A DNA stretch of 64,000 nt from Chara braunii. Lineage: Eukaryota; Streptophyta; Charophyceae; Charales; Characeae. The stretch spans positions 1,322,371 to 1,386,370 of the forward strand of contig BFEA01000420.1 in the NCBI GenBank assembly GCA_003427395.1, given 5' to 3'. The notes under the pieces were generated by a model. The model saw only the letters and a program-made list of their open reading frames with translations. It was not told the origin of the DNA and searched no databases. This document shows positions 42,762-54,041 of this stretch, in pieces. The stretch's first letter is position 1; the number at the start of each line of letters is the position of its first letter. The position numbers and the translations under genes are program-made.

Positions 42762-43185
42762 GGTAGTGGGGAGTCTTGATAGGTCGCGAGTTAGACCGAA
42801 AGGGTAAATAGGGTAAGGTTGTTCGATGGTCGGACCAGGAAATAAACAGGCTGTGAACATGCAGTACTGAGGTACGAAACTAGATCAATATTTTGGTAAC
42901 GCTTCAGTACATGTTTCCAGTTTTGATGTGAGACAGACACAGGCTGTAGGACGGTGGGTCACTAATTATCTTTATACAACAGCCTCCTTTCCTGAGCTTC
43001 AAGGTCATTTTTTGAGAAGATGATTTATGGTTTTAGTGAGTAGGCATGGGATGTTGGACCCGATTTCCAGTTGGTATCTTTTGGTTCTATGGCTACTCTG
43101 GGTTGAATTGTGAGGTCCCCGACCTCAAATTCTTATTATTGGGAAATCAAGACGACTTCTTCTGAAAAAAAAAAAAAAAAAAAAA
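42762..43185 (+). other. LINE B 3' UTR and poly(A) tail
   Basis: Non-coding, ending in an A run at 43165-43186. I see no AATAAA as clear as in LINE A. Confidence 0.7.
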
Positions 43186-43826
43186 ACAATATGTATTGCG
43201 ATGCGGACGTGTGGAACACCTTGCGACTGACCCATCAGTTTCATATATACAACCCAACTAGGGTCTGCCACGTAGGAGGAAGCTGGTCTGTTTTAATTGA
43301 TCGATTCTCCTCCCCTCCCCTAATCCTGCCCTATACTCACCTTACGGTGTTACCTTGGTCTGCGGCGCACGCTGCATGGCGACCACAATTTAACGGTTGC
43401 TGGTGTCAATAGGGGACTCTTGTTTCGTACCGAGACCTTTCTTGAGTTTTGGCCCTCGTCAGGGACAAAACGAAGATAGAAGAAAATCCGAAGAATTGTT
43501 CTGAAGTGGCACGCTGTATTCTGATTGAAATTTTTTTTCTCGACCGAGGATATCGAGAGTAGCGCGCCAATAAGCCGACAAAAAGAAATAGAACAAGGGC
43601 ATAGCGAAGTGGAATCGACTTTTACTTTCACGCTAAGTTCACGCAAACTCTACAGGTGAGAGACAAGAGGCATGGAGTTGTCAGACCTCTAAGTCGAATT
43701 CATCGAGTACCCGCGGGTGACGAGGTACGACGCCGTTTAGATAGGGTTGGGGGGACCCAGGTTCGAAAGCTAGCTGGGAGGGCGCCCACGTTGCGGGAAA
43801 GATTTGGGAACCTGGCCGCACCTTCG
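43186..43826 (+). other. LTR sequence resuming after LINE B
   Basis: Starts with the second target duplicate ACAATATGTATT. No ORF is supported. It ends GGGAACCTGGCCGCACCTTC at 43806-43825, a 20-mer repeated at 44416-44435 on the other side of the AT-rich MITE. Confidence 0.55.
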
Positions 43827-44352
43827 TAACAGAAAAATTCCCACGAGAAATGAAAGTTGAAAAAACATTCCATAAAAAAAAAAATCCTTCAGATTTATAA
43901 ATTATCATTCAAATATTCGTCCAATTCTAAAATTTCCAGTTTTATTTGATAAGTTCCCGGTGTCTAAATATGAGTTTTCCCTTCCAACTACATTTATTTG
44001 TTCAAGATGGAATGAAAGTTTGGACGAGTTTATGAAATATTTTAATTAAATTTTCATTCTGCTACAACAAATATCTTCTAATTTAGATTGGATTAACCTA
44101 TTTATGACTGAAAATTCTTACTTTGAATGATAATCCAATTAAAATATTTCATGAACTCATCCAGAATTTCATTCGATCTCTAGCATGCAGTCCAAATAAG
44201 AAGGGATACCCTATTCTTGGAATGAAAGTTTGTAAGTAAGATGGAAAATTTTAAAATTGGAATGACATTTTTTAAGATGGAATGAAATTTTGAAATTTAG
44301 ATTGTAATTTTACTATAGAATGATTGTTTATTTCTAGGAATTTTTTTCGTTG
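43827..44352 (+). mobile_element. AT-rich MITE, copy 1 (526 bp)
   Basis: Much more AT-rich than its surroundings. The termini TAACAGAAAAATTCC and GGAATTTTTTTCGTTG are imperfect inverted repeats. An internal inverted repeat pairs 44009-44059 with 44125-44175 (51-bp arms). A homologous copy in opposite orientation is at 55396-55917. Non-coding. Confidence 0.75.
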
Positions 44353-44360
44353 TGACTAGT

Positions 44361-44500
44361 ATCCCAAGACTAGCCGTCGCCAAGAGCACGAACGCCCGTG
44401 TTGTCGGAAAGCTCTGGGAACCTGGCCGCACCTTCATATCCCAAGACTAATCGTCACCAAGAGCACGAATCCCAAGACTAGCCGTCGCCAAGAGCATGAA
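44361..44500 (+). repeat. Short tandem motif, three copies
   Basis: ATCCCAAGACTAGCCGTCGC-type units start at 44361, 44438 and 44469, each with CAAGAGCACGA or CAAGAGCATGA. They lie near the 3' end of the left LTR. Confidence 0.75.
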
Positions 44501-44620
44501 CCCCCCTGTCGTTCTGACCGGGAAATTCAACCCCACCAGCTAAAAACAAAATCCTCGGCCACCCCCCCAACTACTCTGATCGGTGTTCATAGGTACGGAG
44601 CGGTGCGCGGGGTGTGAGGT

Positions 44621-44632
44621 TGGTATCAGAGC
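44621..44632 (+). other. Primer-binding site, element 2
   Basis: TGGTATCAGAGC, the exact plant initiator tRNA-Met primer site, directly after the LTR end. Confidence 0.9.
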
Positions 44633-44685
44633 TGATGTGTTTCAGCTCCGAGGTTTTTGTTGAGGAGGTCGTCTTCTTAAAAGAT

Positions 44686-45430
44686 TGGCGCCCAGGCGTC
44701 GTCGCTCGACCAACGCCAATCACAACCAAGTGAGGGGTCGAGCTCGAAGTCAACCTCGGGCCATGGCCCAGCAAGATCTGAATCATGCATGATTGGTCCA
44801 CCAGCCCGTGCACTTTGTCCCTCGTCCTTTAGAAGTTTCCATATTCTTAGAAGATGAAACAAACCCACGCACTTGGTTGGTTGCCTTGGAGGCTCCGGTT
44901 TGGTTGGATCAACTGCTTTGAGAACGGATTCCACAACGGCTGACTGGAACTGCGTTTCAGTGGTATGGACAAAACCTTCATACCGATTGGCCGACCTTCC
45001 AGAAAAATTTCCTTGATCGATTTGATCACATAGCACCGGGCCAATGTATGCGCCTGATCAAAGAATACATGCAGCAGCCCCGTGATACCTTTGTCAGATA
45101 CGTGGAACGATTTACCTACCTGGCCGAACGCTCTGGGGTTGACGAGAAGATGGTACGGACGGATTTTCTCCGATGATTATCCGACTCTCGCTTGCGGAAA
45201 AAGTGTAACCCGATTGAACACACGTTGACGAAGCTAATCCAATATGCTATCAAATAGGGCAAGGAAAACTACGATGTAGGCCTGGATTCGGAATCGGATG
45301 AGGATGATCCTTTCAGGGCTCGACGCAATAGCTACTCTGCTACGGCTCAGATGTTTGAAGATCACTTCGGATTAGGACCAGCCAAGAAAAATCCGGACCG
45401 AAGAGCAGCGTCCTCTTCCTTGGCCTCCAG
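44686..45430 (+). pseudogene. Element 2 gag, capsid part
   Basis: In broken frame: LTGTAFQWYGQNLHTDWPTF, QKNFLDRFD, PRDTFVRYVERFTYLAERSG and SRLRKKCNPIEHTL match the retrotrans_gag pattern and element 1 in order. Stops (for example near 45175 and 45256) make it dead. Confidence 0.7.
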
Positions 45431-46310
45431 GTGTTTTTTACAGGCGTAAGGAAAGTCGGACGTAGAAGAAATAACGATGAAGGAGGTCACCGTACAGCTC
45501 ATAACGGTTGTGGCGCCCTTAGCTGAGTTTGTCCAAGGACAGCAGAGGCAAAGAGCTGCGGCGGCTCAGACGCAACGAGTGGCCATGGCGACTGGGGCAG
45601 TTATGTCCTGACCGGCTTTAACCGGGGCCGCTCATCCCATGTGGTGCTAAAACTGTAATCAGTTGGGCCACCTTGTAAAAGACTATCCAAAACCCTGGAC
45701 TCAAGTACGGTTTCCCAAATCCCATTGGCGGCACCTATTGCCGCAGACAAGGGGAAGGGTGGTGGTTGCCATTGACACTGGGACGACTGAAATGGTGACC
45801 CCGGCGACTGCCGAAATCCGGTCCGATGAGTATATGGTAACGGTCATGCTGGAACCCGGGACCATTGGAGGAATACGCTATATCCAACGGATTACCGAGG
45901 AAAGTGACCTTGGACCTTGAAGACCCGGGTTTGGAGATTTCATAACGCCAGGTCACGAGTACAAGGATGGTTAAATCGACGTCTTGGATGCCATGAAAGC
46001 TCTTGACCTGCGGATCCCTGTGCCTTTCCCCTACCTATTGACCATTTCAGAGGTAGCTAATGAAAAAGTAATTGAGCGATGCCTAAAGAGCCGACGACGA
46101 TTCAAAGAAAGCCAGAAGGGCAAAAAGTTAGCTATAGACAACCGATCGCTTGCCGTCGAGACACAACCCTTAACCTCGAAATCCAATGAAGCAGCCCGCG
46201 TCGAAATGATCCAAGCCGCAGATCCACCGACAGAAAAGCCCGAGGTATTCCTTCCAAATCCTTCGGGCCTATCCGATTACCTGGGGAAGTCCCTCGGCCG
46301 CCATCCTTGA
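45431..46310 (+). pseudogene. Element 2 nucleocapsid remnant and pre-protease segment
   Basis: Near 45647-45690 the knuckle reads Cys, stop, Asn, Cys, NQLG, His, LVKD, Tyr: the second position is now TAA and the last Cys is Tyr. 45984-46310 carries LRIPVPFPYLLTISEVANE, shared with element 1. Confidence 0.65.
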
Positions 46311-46944
46311 TTCCGGATCCCAAGCAGTAGCCATCTCTTGGGGGTTAACGAAGCACTTAGGATAAGAAGCACATGTTCAGACCCTTCGCCCGAATGAATT
46401 GTATGTGTCTGCCACAAAGGACATCATTCATTGTAAAGGGTGAATTACGAATGTACTTATACGAGTCGGACGGGTGCATTGTTTGTGCGACGCAATTGTG
46501 TTGTATGTACAAGTGTATGATGTGCTGCTAGGAATACCGTGGCAGGAGGCGGTCGGAGCACGAATGCACTTTGACAGTTCTAAGGTGGTGCTAACGTCGG
46601 CCCACCCCAAGCCCCAAACGATACCGATGAGGCTGGCAGTGCACGTACGTGCACAACCAGCCTCTGACATTTCCACTGAGGTTCGCGGGATCAACATAAT
46701 TCGGTGGCAATCGATGGATGGAGAGAAATCCACGACAGAGGCTGAGGATTCAGACGAACCCAACCGATATTCGATCCGAGTTCCGGACTGGTTCTGCCAA
46801 CCAGGGCGGGGCGATCCCCCTAAGACCACTCGTAGTGAGTCTAGCTGGTCCCAAACGCTCTCCTCCACCGTCAAAATGGAGCCTCTATTACGAGTATCTC
46901 GGATAGCTGATTTCTCGGAACCCCTTGCGGCCCTTTTTCTCTAG
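46267..46944 (+). pseudogene. Element 2 aspartic protease
   Basis: AILDSGSQAVAIS places the catalytic Asp-Ser-Gly at 46309-46317. DVLLGIPWQEAVGA (near 46519) is the second motif. Stops near 46363 and 46440 interrupt. Confidence 0.7.
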
Positions 46945-47330
46945 ATCGACCCCCTTCCGGAGAGGTTCATTGAACTAAGAGGCCTGTGTGATCCAAGCCT
47001 ACAAGGCCCTTACTTAAGGACGACAAGGTCGACCTGCTTCTGAAAGAGGGGGTAACCTTTCAGCCCAGGTCCCCCGAGCACAAATGGTGTCCGATAAAAC
47101 TACTGCAAGCATTTTCAGTGGAACCCTCGGTTGAAGTCGAACCCGACAACAAAGGCGAAACAGAAAGGGAACCTATCAGATCGACGAACAGTCAACTCAT
47201 AGCGACGGTACTATCGGTAAAAACCGACAACTCATTGTTCGGTGCCTCTCTGGAAGAAACTGCCAGGGTTCCAACTGTTACATCGACGGTTTTCCTTCCT
47301 TGAGGGAGCATCGACATTCAGTTACCCGTC
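46945..47330 (+). other. Element 2 linker between protease and RT
   Basis: Broken frames, no recognised domain; position as in element 1 27315-27898. Confidence 0.4.
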
Positions 47331-47996
47331 CATGTACCCTCCAAGTACCGACGCCTCCTTCTCACGGTACTACAGGCCTACCCCGAAGCAGTTAGCTTCC
47401 AAGACCACGACATAGAGTTGACATACCTAATAGAGCACACTATCGATACCGGGGACCATGCCTCAATCCATCGTCGACCGTACCTCCAAAGAAACGACAA
47501 TTAGTCTTGGACAAGGTACGGTAGTTCGAGTGTCTCAGATGGATGGAACCCTCCCTCGGTCCCTGGTCATTCCCCGTGGTGGCCAAAATGAAACAGGGCA
47601 GTTGGCGTCTGCATCGACAATCAAGAATTAAATGCTATTACCACCAAAGATGTCTATCCGCTGACCTATATCGACGATCTCTTGGACGCCATCGGTCCCG
47701 CCCGAGCCTTTTGGAAGTTCGATATCCGACACGGTTTTCACCATGTCGCGGTCGGACCGGACGACAGACCCAAAACAACCTTTGTTTTATTCGAGGGCAC
47801 GTGGCAGTGGATCCGATGTCCCATGGGAATATTTAACGCCCCTGCGACCGTCCAACGGACCATGAATATAGCGTTCGCGGAGTTTGTTAACAAAACCCGC
47901 CTGACCCAACCCCTGATTAATTTTTGTGTGATTGTGTATATGGATGATATCTTGGTGTTTTTCCAAAACACATCAGTATCATGTAAAACACGTTGA
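47331..47996 (+). pseudogene. Element 2 reverse transcriptase
   Basis: LNAITTKDVYPLTYIDDLLD, FWKFDIRHGFHHVAVGPDDR (motif A), PKTTFVLFEGTWQWIRCPMG, IFNAPATVQRTMN (motif B), and YMDD at 47937-47948. The finger region before 47630 is frameshifted. TGA at 47997 coincides with the TAG in element 1. Confidence 0.85.
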
Positions 47997-48870
47997 GTGA
48001 GTCTTGCATGCGTTGAAAGATGTGTGGTTCAAAGTGGCATTGGAAAAAAATGAGTTATTTCTATCCAAAATTTATTTCTTGGGGTACATCGACACGTTGG
48101 ATGACCTGAAGCTGGATCTAAGGAAGGTGGCAACCGTACAAGAGGCTCCATCACCGGTCACACTGACTCAAGTTCGGGCCATTCTTGGATTGGCATCGTA
48201 CTATCGACGTTTCATTCAGGGCTTCGCACGTGTCGCCAAGCCCCTGACGAACTTGTTGAAGAAGGATGAGCAGTTGGTTTGGACGTCGGAATTTGAGGTG
48301 GCTTTTTGGGCGCTTAAAAAAACCTTAACAACCACGCCGATCTTGGCTCGCATGGATCCGACAAAGCCGTTTGCCCCGCACACCGACTGGCAGCCGCAGG
48401 TGTTATCGGCGGTGCTGACTCAGCAAGGAGCAGATGAAAAGCAACACGTCATCGAGTACACCTCGAAGACACTGAGTCAGATGCAATCAAACTACGAAGC
48501 GTGCAAGGGCGAGTGTTTGGCGGTGGTGTGGGGAATTCAACATTTTCGACCTTATCTTCACGGTCAAAAAATTGTGCTTGTGATGGATCATTAACCGTTG
48601 TTGTCACTACGAAACAATACGGATTACATGGGAACATTGGGAAGGTGGGCTGTGAAATTGCAGGACTACGATTTCGACATTCGCCATCACGCCACCAAGC
48701 AACATGGAAATGCGGACGAACTAACCCGCCTACAACCACCAAGAAAGTGTCCCATGAACGAACAACTTAATGTGTGGAAGCCTATTCTGCCCTCGATAGA
48801 GCCTCGCTACGAGGAGGTATACATCCTCTGCAAGGACACCATTGAGATCAGAGATGGCTATCTCCCCTGA
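47997..48870 (+). pseudogene. Element 2 RT connection and RNase H
   Basis: ILGLASYYRRFIQGFARVAK is the Ty3 thumb signature. RNase H: HTDWQPQVLSAVLTQQ, EYTSKTLSQMQSNYEACKGE, LAVVWGIQHFRPYLHG, a stop at 48592 in VMDH-stop-PLL, and HGNADELTRLQP. Better preserved than element 1's RNase H. Confidence 0.85.
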
Positions 48871-48949
48871 AGTAGTAACCACTCTTTCGTCTTCCTGCTG
48901 TTCTTCGTTCCGTTCGTCTATACCCTGCGCTTCCCCTAACCTGTTTTAG

Positions 48950-49138
48950 AATACCCGCTTCTTCTGCATTCTACTTATGATACAAGATACTGATGATTCA
49001 CACCCAGTAAGGCCTGGTTTCGTTCCATGGATACAATGCAGCCAATGCTGCGTCGTTTGGTCCCACGGATGTTGTATTAGGTACCGGAGCGAGAAGGAGT
49101 GCGTTTGTCCCGACCGCCTGCTGAACCAGGTACCCACG
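48950..49138 (+). pseudogene. Element 2 PHD finger remnant
   Basis: Between RNase H and integrase one frame reads FFCILLM, ... FVPWIQCSQCCVVWSHGCCI, RYRSEKECVCP. This aligns with element 1 (YVEWVDCQRCVSRAHGFCI, QYRNTGKSWLCPLC). The first Cys pair and the last Cys are degraded, and the spacing to His has one extra residue. Confidence 0.6.
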
Positions 49139-50456
49139 GAAAACGGTACTTAGAAGCTAGGACGAAGGATGGATTTTCGCCAAGTGACCGCAAAACAGAA
49201 GTCTGGACGGATCTCCTTCTGCTACGGGGATTAAAAGGGGATCCGTTAACGAAGGTTACCAAGGCGGAACGTCGGCGAGTAACGGAGCGGGCGCATAATT
49301 ATTGCTGGCAAGAATCCGCCTTGCATAAAAGAAAAGACAGTGACGATAGCGGGTCTAGCTGACTGACGGTTCCACACCCTCTTGCTAGGTTCGATTGGAC
49401 ACGAGTAGCGCACGAAGAGGATGCGGTCCACTTCACAATCAAGTACACGGAAAACGCCATTGAGAAAAACGAATGGTACTGGTTGGGAATTCGGGAAAAA
49501 GTTAAATACATCGTCCAAAATTGCCCGACTTGCGCGACAGATAAGGCGCCGATTCAGATGCTCCGGACAATGGTCCCGACTAGGGTAGAACGTCCCTTTC
49601 AGCGAGTTAGTATTGACACGGCGAATATTAATATACCGCAGGGTCCTGTTGATCAAGTTGAGTTGAATGTCCTCTTAGTGCCGTCAATCATTTCTCCAAG
49701 TGGATCGAGGCCTATCCTATGACTAGTCGGAATTCGCTAGAGGTAGCCTGGTATATTAATCGCTTCTTGTGCATGCACTTGGACGTAGAAGAAGTCCACA
49801 TAGATAATGGGTCTGAATTCCAAGGAGAAGTGGAACGGCATCTCATAAGGGTCGACGTAAGGATTTCGTATTCACCGGGACACTGGCCACAGGCCAGTGG
49901 GCTAGTAGAAAATGCCAACCGGATGATTAAGACTGCCCTTAGACGGAATATCACCGCGGGACATACCAGGCCTTGGCCCGTCATAGCAGATCACATCTTG
50001 GCCGTCTATTAGACTACCCTCCACGGTAGTACTGGGGTGTCCCTGTTCCAATTGAGGACCAACAATGTCCCTCGGGTCCAGCTGTCACCTCTCTTTGGTA
50101 TGGAAGTTAGGGCTACCAGGGCTCAACACATGGACAAGGCGCATCACTACATGGGCTTGATGGCTATGACCTACCCCATGTTGGCCCGAAGGTGACAGAG
50201 GGGCGTAGATCTGACACATCAACGACATATCATAGATTATGGGAAGTTGAGAACTGACACGCATCAGCGGGCCCCCTTCCCCGCTATAAAATTGGGTATC
50301 TGGTGCAGGTACGGAAATCTGTGCGCTCCTCCAAGATCCATCCTTGCTACACTGACATTTATGATGTGACGGAAGTTGGCACACGAGGCCAATACTTCAT
50401 GAAGCTCACACCGAGGCACAACGCTCGGGGCCTCAGGCCAGAACGCTAACTCACCA
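49139..50456 (+). pseudogene. Element 2 integrase
   Basis: The post-PHD helix (KAERRRVTERAHNYCWQESA) matches element 1. The HHCC finger is VAHEEDAVHF then NCPTC. Catalytic residues: Asp 49615 (VSIDTAN), Asp 49803 (IDNGSEF), Glu 49908 (GLVENAN), with 34 residues between the last two. The tail (YLVQVRKSVRSSKIHP) matches the GPY/F module. Frameshifts near 49690 and 50010. Confidence 0.8.
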
Positions 50457-50517
50457 CGTTGCGGCCCTTCGCCCGTTTCGACCATCGCTAGATCGCGATC
50501 AGACCCTTGTCCTGCCT

Positions 50518-52612
50518 ATGCCATCCCCTTCTGGTCCCTCCTCGTCCTCCGCTGCTTCCTCTTCCTCTCTTCGATCTGCCTCACACTTGTCTCCTGAAGT
50601 CTTGATCACGCAGGATGAGCCATCGGCCCATCACGAGCAGGAGCATGAACTGATTGAGCACTTCCAAATGCCGATAGTGGAGCATCTGTTGCAGCACCAA
50701 TTCAACGGCGACCAACAACTGCACTACGATATCGAGCAAGTGAATGTACGAGGACCAAGCATCGTAGACCTCGCGGGGTATTCGCTCCTATGCCATCAGC
50801 TGACATATGCGGGAGTGTATGTAGATGTAACGCACCCGCCCGGGGGGGAATCGACGAGAGTGTTTTGTTGTGAGTGGTTGTCACCTTTGCGCATAGCATC
50901 CCCACGTATATAGGAAATTTGATGCTCTTGGAGGAGTGAGTACGGGAGCTAGTGAGGAAGTTCTTTCAAGAGTGCGCACTGCAGGTGGCTGATCGGTAGC
51001 ACGAGTGCAAGGGCACGTGGGCCATCGCTTCACGGCCTACGAGTTGTTGCTCCGACAGAGCAAGGCGGGCAGCTGGCTCTAGTCCCTCAGCTACCCGCAC
51101 TCTTTTCCCCTGTTGACCCTCCGAACATCCAAGCTATCCCACCTCCATACTAAATGCCTCCCTTCTTCTCTTACACGACCCTTCTTCATCAACTAACGGA
51201 GAGCCCCTATCCTATGCACCACTTCTCAGAGTACTTGGTGGAGCTGGTCGACGTAGAGCCGTTACCATTCGCGGATGAAAAAGCGTGGGAATTGCATCGG
51301 GCGATGTACCGATCCTTGGTGTTGGGCATGCTCTCGTTTTCCACCGAGCATGAGGAGCACGGCGTTAGTTTACTACGTGATTACGAAGCCCAAACCGGAG
51401 CTAAAGCAGGAGACGGTGACATTGTATTGTTTCGGAAAAGTCCGGTCGGATAAGCCGGGGTTTTTGAGGCTCGGTCACATTGAGCCGCTGTCGATCTCAT
51501 AGGTGATCGTCGTTGAGGAAGGCGACCTCCAGGTCTGGCTGCGAGTGGTGGCGGCCCCAAGAAGAACATACCACGGGGTTGTCGCACCAGATTATCTCGC
51601 GGGGGCAGGAGAGAAAGTGATAGATCTCAACTTCGAAAAGCAGTTGCGGCCACCCCTTGTCATACCCACGTCCGGCGCCACCAAGGGAGCGGAGGGAGAT
51701 TATCAAGACGCGGTGCCGACAACCATTGCCGGAAGCGCAAGGTAGTCGGGTGGGACCAGGAGACGTAATTCAGCTGGCACCAACATGAAAGCCAGATCCC
51801 GCGCCTGAAAGTTAAGCCACACTGATCATCGGACCTCCGCCTAGGGAAGGAGCCGAGGCGAACGGATCTCGGACACGTGTAAGCCACCCGGAGCGGACAC
51901 CGCCACTGCCGATCCTCCCCGACCTCAATCTTGATGGAGCAGGCCCCTTAACACCTGGTCCAACAGGAGGAGGAAGAATGGGAAGAGTACAATATTCCGC
52001 ATCCCGAACCCCCGTCGTCGTGTGACCATTCCACTTTCGCCAGCCATCCAAAAGTGTCGAGATCATTGATATTAGTAGTTCCTCCGAGCAGGAGCATCCA
52101 CCTGACCGATGTCGATCACAGGGTGGAGCCAGCAATGATCCAGCTCGAAGCGATCGGCAAGACTCCACACCCTGATCCTACATGGGTGCCATTCTTACAG
52201 CCGTTGTTTGAGGAATGTGTGGCAGCCAGATTGGCAGCGACCGTTCTCTATGAGGCTGGGCGACGACCAAATGGTATGTACCACTTCCTCATCCTTGCGG
52301 TGCTTAGGCAGGAGCGGCGTTCGTACACATAGACTCATCTGGTGATGACAGGCCTGGGGAATCGCAGCGTGCGATGGTAGATCATTCCGGCCATCGCTGC
52401 CGTCGTGGATCTGGCGCCACGTGTACTATCACACGTGCTGGAGGTTTTTCTCTACCCCTCCTTTGTTCAACACCACTTCAATGCAGTGGAGGCACCGACA
52501 ACCTTGGCTGCACTAGCAGCCTTCCTTCCTCTGCTCCCTCCCCCTCTCAATCGTGAAATCGATCATTTCCTCGGAACCCTCCTAATCTTTCTGCTGTTAA
52601 TACACGTTGTGT
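50518..52612 (+). pseudogene. Element 2 third ORF, unknown protein
   Basis: Segments at 50518-50913 (Ser-rich start, then YAGVYVDVTHPPGGEST), 51154-51453, 51503-51745 (KVIDLNFEKQLRPPLV), 52054-52332 (IGKTPHPDPTWVPFLQPLF) and 52405-52614. They match the third ORF of element 1 in order. The last segment ends with a hydrophobic run (FLGTLLIFLLLIHVV) before its stop, a possible membrane segment. A 20-nt A run follows at 52613-52632. No known family recognised. Confidence 0.6.
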
Positions 52613-52699
52613 AAAAAAAAAAAAAAAAAAAAGTAATTAGGACACATGCACTGCAGTCATGAGACTACTACTCTTTCGGAACCCCCTGCACATCACAGA

Positions 52700-54041
52700 T
52701 GTGACAAGCCAGGATCCGCACTCTGAGGCTTTCCGTACCCTTAAGCGAAAAATCCCAAGTAAGTCTGTAAGTACAAATTCTGGTTGATCGAGAAAAGTAG
52801 GGTCTATTTTTCATTTCTTTTTCTTGTTCTTCTTTTTGGAGGGGGGGACGAAACATAAACTTATATTTTTCAGAACTGCCCCTGATGATTTTTTTCTGCG
52901 TGGACGGTTAGCGATCTCGCCAAGAAATCCAAGAAACGGTAGGAATTAGTGTGGGCGGAAATTTTAATTCTTGAGTAATAACGAGCACACAATTGTTTTT
53001 CAAATTTCTTGCACGTCGCGCAAGCTTGGTCCCTGCTTTGCATCTCCGCGCCATCTTCCTTTCTTGCTGCGTGCTCCCCTCTGACATGCCTCTTCGTCTT
53101 CCCGCAAGCGAAATCCGATCCTCTCGTTACCCATCATCGTGAGCGATTGGCTGTGTAGTTGGGATGGTCGGATCAATGTGGTGAAAGCGGAAAGCGCGCA
53201 CCACTGGAACGACCACCTCAATCACATGGAACTTTCGACTCGCCTCCTTCAATCCTCCTAGAACCCCGACTTTTCCGCTCATCCACACCCCTTGCTACCT
53301 GCACCTCAGACTGGTGCCTCGCTGCTTTCCGCGCTATAAATTATCGCAGTCCCTTCCTCTCCTTCTCGTTGATCTCTGCTGCAATATTGCGCGAGCTATG
53401 CGCGAAGTCCGCGGCGTTGAACATGCTCAACATGCCCAGTGGTCGGCGGAGTGACGGCGAGGGGTGGAATTAGCGGTAGACTCGAGGTAAGACAGTCGGA
53501 GTGACGGAGCGGTGGTGGAGATCGAACACCGCTGGCGGTAGGGCCTTGTGACTACTGTTGGTTGGCGTTCGGATTTATTGAGGGTTGCGCCTGAGGGAGG
53601 CCAACCGAGTGTGAAATTTTGAATAGTGAGGGACTTACTTTTATCTCCATTGCTGCTTTCTCCAAGTGTGATCATTGTGATGTGTGCAATGTCCCGGGGT
53701 ATGGGTATTCTGTTGTATACATGTTGAGTGGTACGGGAGTCTATGGATGCTTAATGTCTCACAATCCAAAATGCACATATGAATAGATGTACGGGCGCTC
53801 ACAAACGCAACTTTGGGGAACACAGGGTGTCGACCGTCTGCATGGATGCATGAGTGTGTTGGATTTCCCTCCCTTCCCCAACCCTTGCCGATCTCGGCGC
53901 CACGTTTGTGCGCGGGGATCGTCACTAATTTTTCCCTTTCCTCCCTCATCTTGATCGTGTAATACAGGTTAGGGACTGGCCTTTCTATACAATGAACGGA
54001 CGACAACCGGGGAGATCAGTTGCCCGCGTTTCCACGTAGCG
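52700..54041 (+). repeat. Right LTR of element 2, 3' end missing
   Basis: Starts TGTGACAAGCCAGGATCCGC and follows the left LTR (36915-38162) closely (TTCTGGTTGATCGAGAAAAG; AATTAGTGTGGGCGG). Similarity stops at CCGCGTTTCCACGTAGCG (about 54041). No copy of the LTR 3' end is found downstream, so the element is truncated or interrupted by something larger than this window shows. Confidence 0.8.
53335..53341 (+). promoter_or_regulatory. TATA box, right LTR of element 2
   Basis: TATAAAT in CCGCGCTATAAATTATCGCA. The left LTR copy has decayed (ATTATACG near 37491). Confidence 0.55.

Larger units (their letters stand above)
38404..43185 (+). mobile_element. LINE B, 5'-truncated, with target duplication
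   Basis: Begins inside the APE domain and ends in a poly(A) tail at 43165-43186. ACAATATGTATT at 38392-38403 is repeated at 43186-43197, directly after the tail: a 12-bp target duplication. Same L1 family as LINE A. It lies within the left LTR of element 2, so it is younger than that element. Confidence 0.9.
36311..44620 (+). repeat. Left LTR of element 2, interrupted
   Basis: LTR pieces are 36311-36339, 36720-36742, 36915-38403 and 43186-43826, then 44353-44620. The start TGTAACCAACTTTGGACCGC aligns with TGTGACAAGCCAGGATCCGC of the right LTR (52700). Similarity to the right LTR is clear to about 38162 / 54041. It ends GTGTGAGGT at the primer site, like element 1. Confidence 0.8.
36311..54041 (+). 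mobile_element. Ty3/gypsy LTR retrotransposon, element 2, heavily nested
   Basis: Same gene order as element 1: LTR, tRNA-Met primer site, gag, protease, RT, RNase H, PHD remnant, integrase, third ORF, LTR. The left LTR is swollen to 8.3 kb by five later insertions; subtracting them leaves about 2.45 kb, the size of element 1's LTR. The right LTR matches only as far as 54041. The coding part has many more stops than element 1. Confidence 0.85.

Noticed and set aside
52405-52614. Reading the hydrophobic end of the third ORF as proof of an envelope gene
   Set aside because: One hydrophobic stretch without signal peptide, cleavage site or a counterpart in element 1 is not enough.
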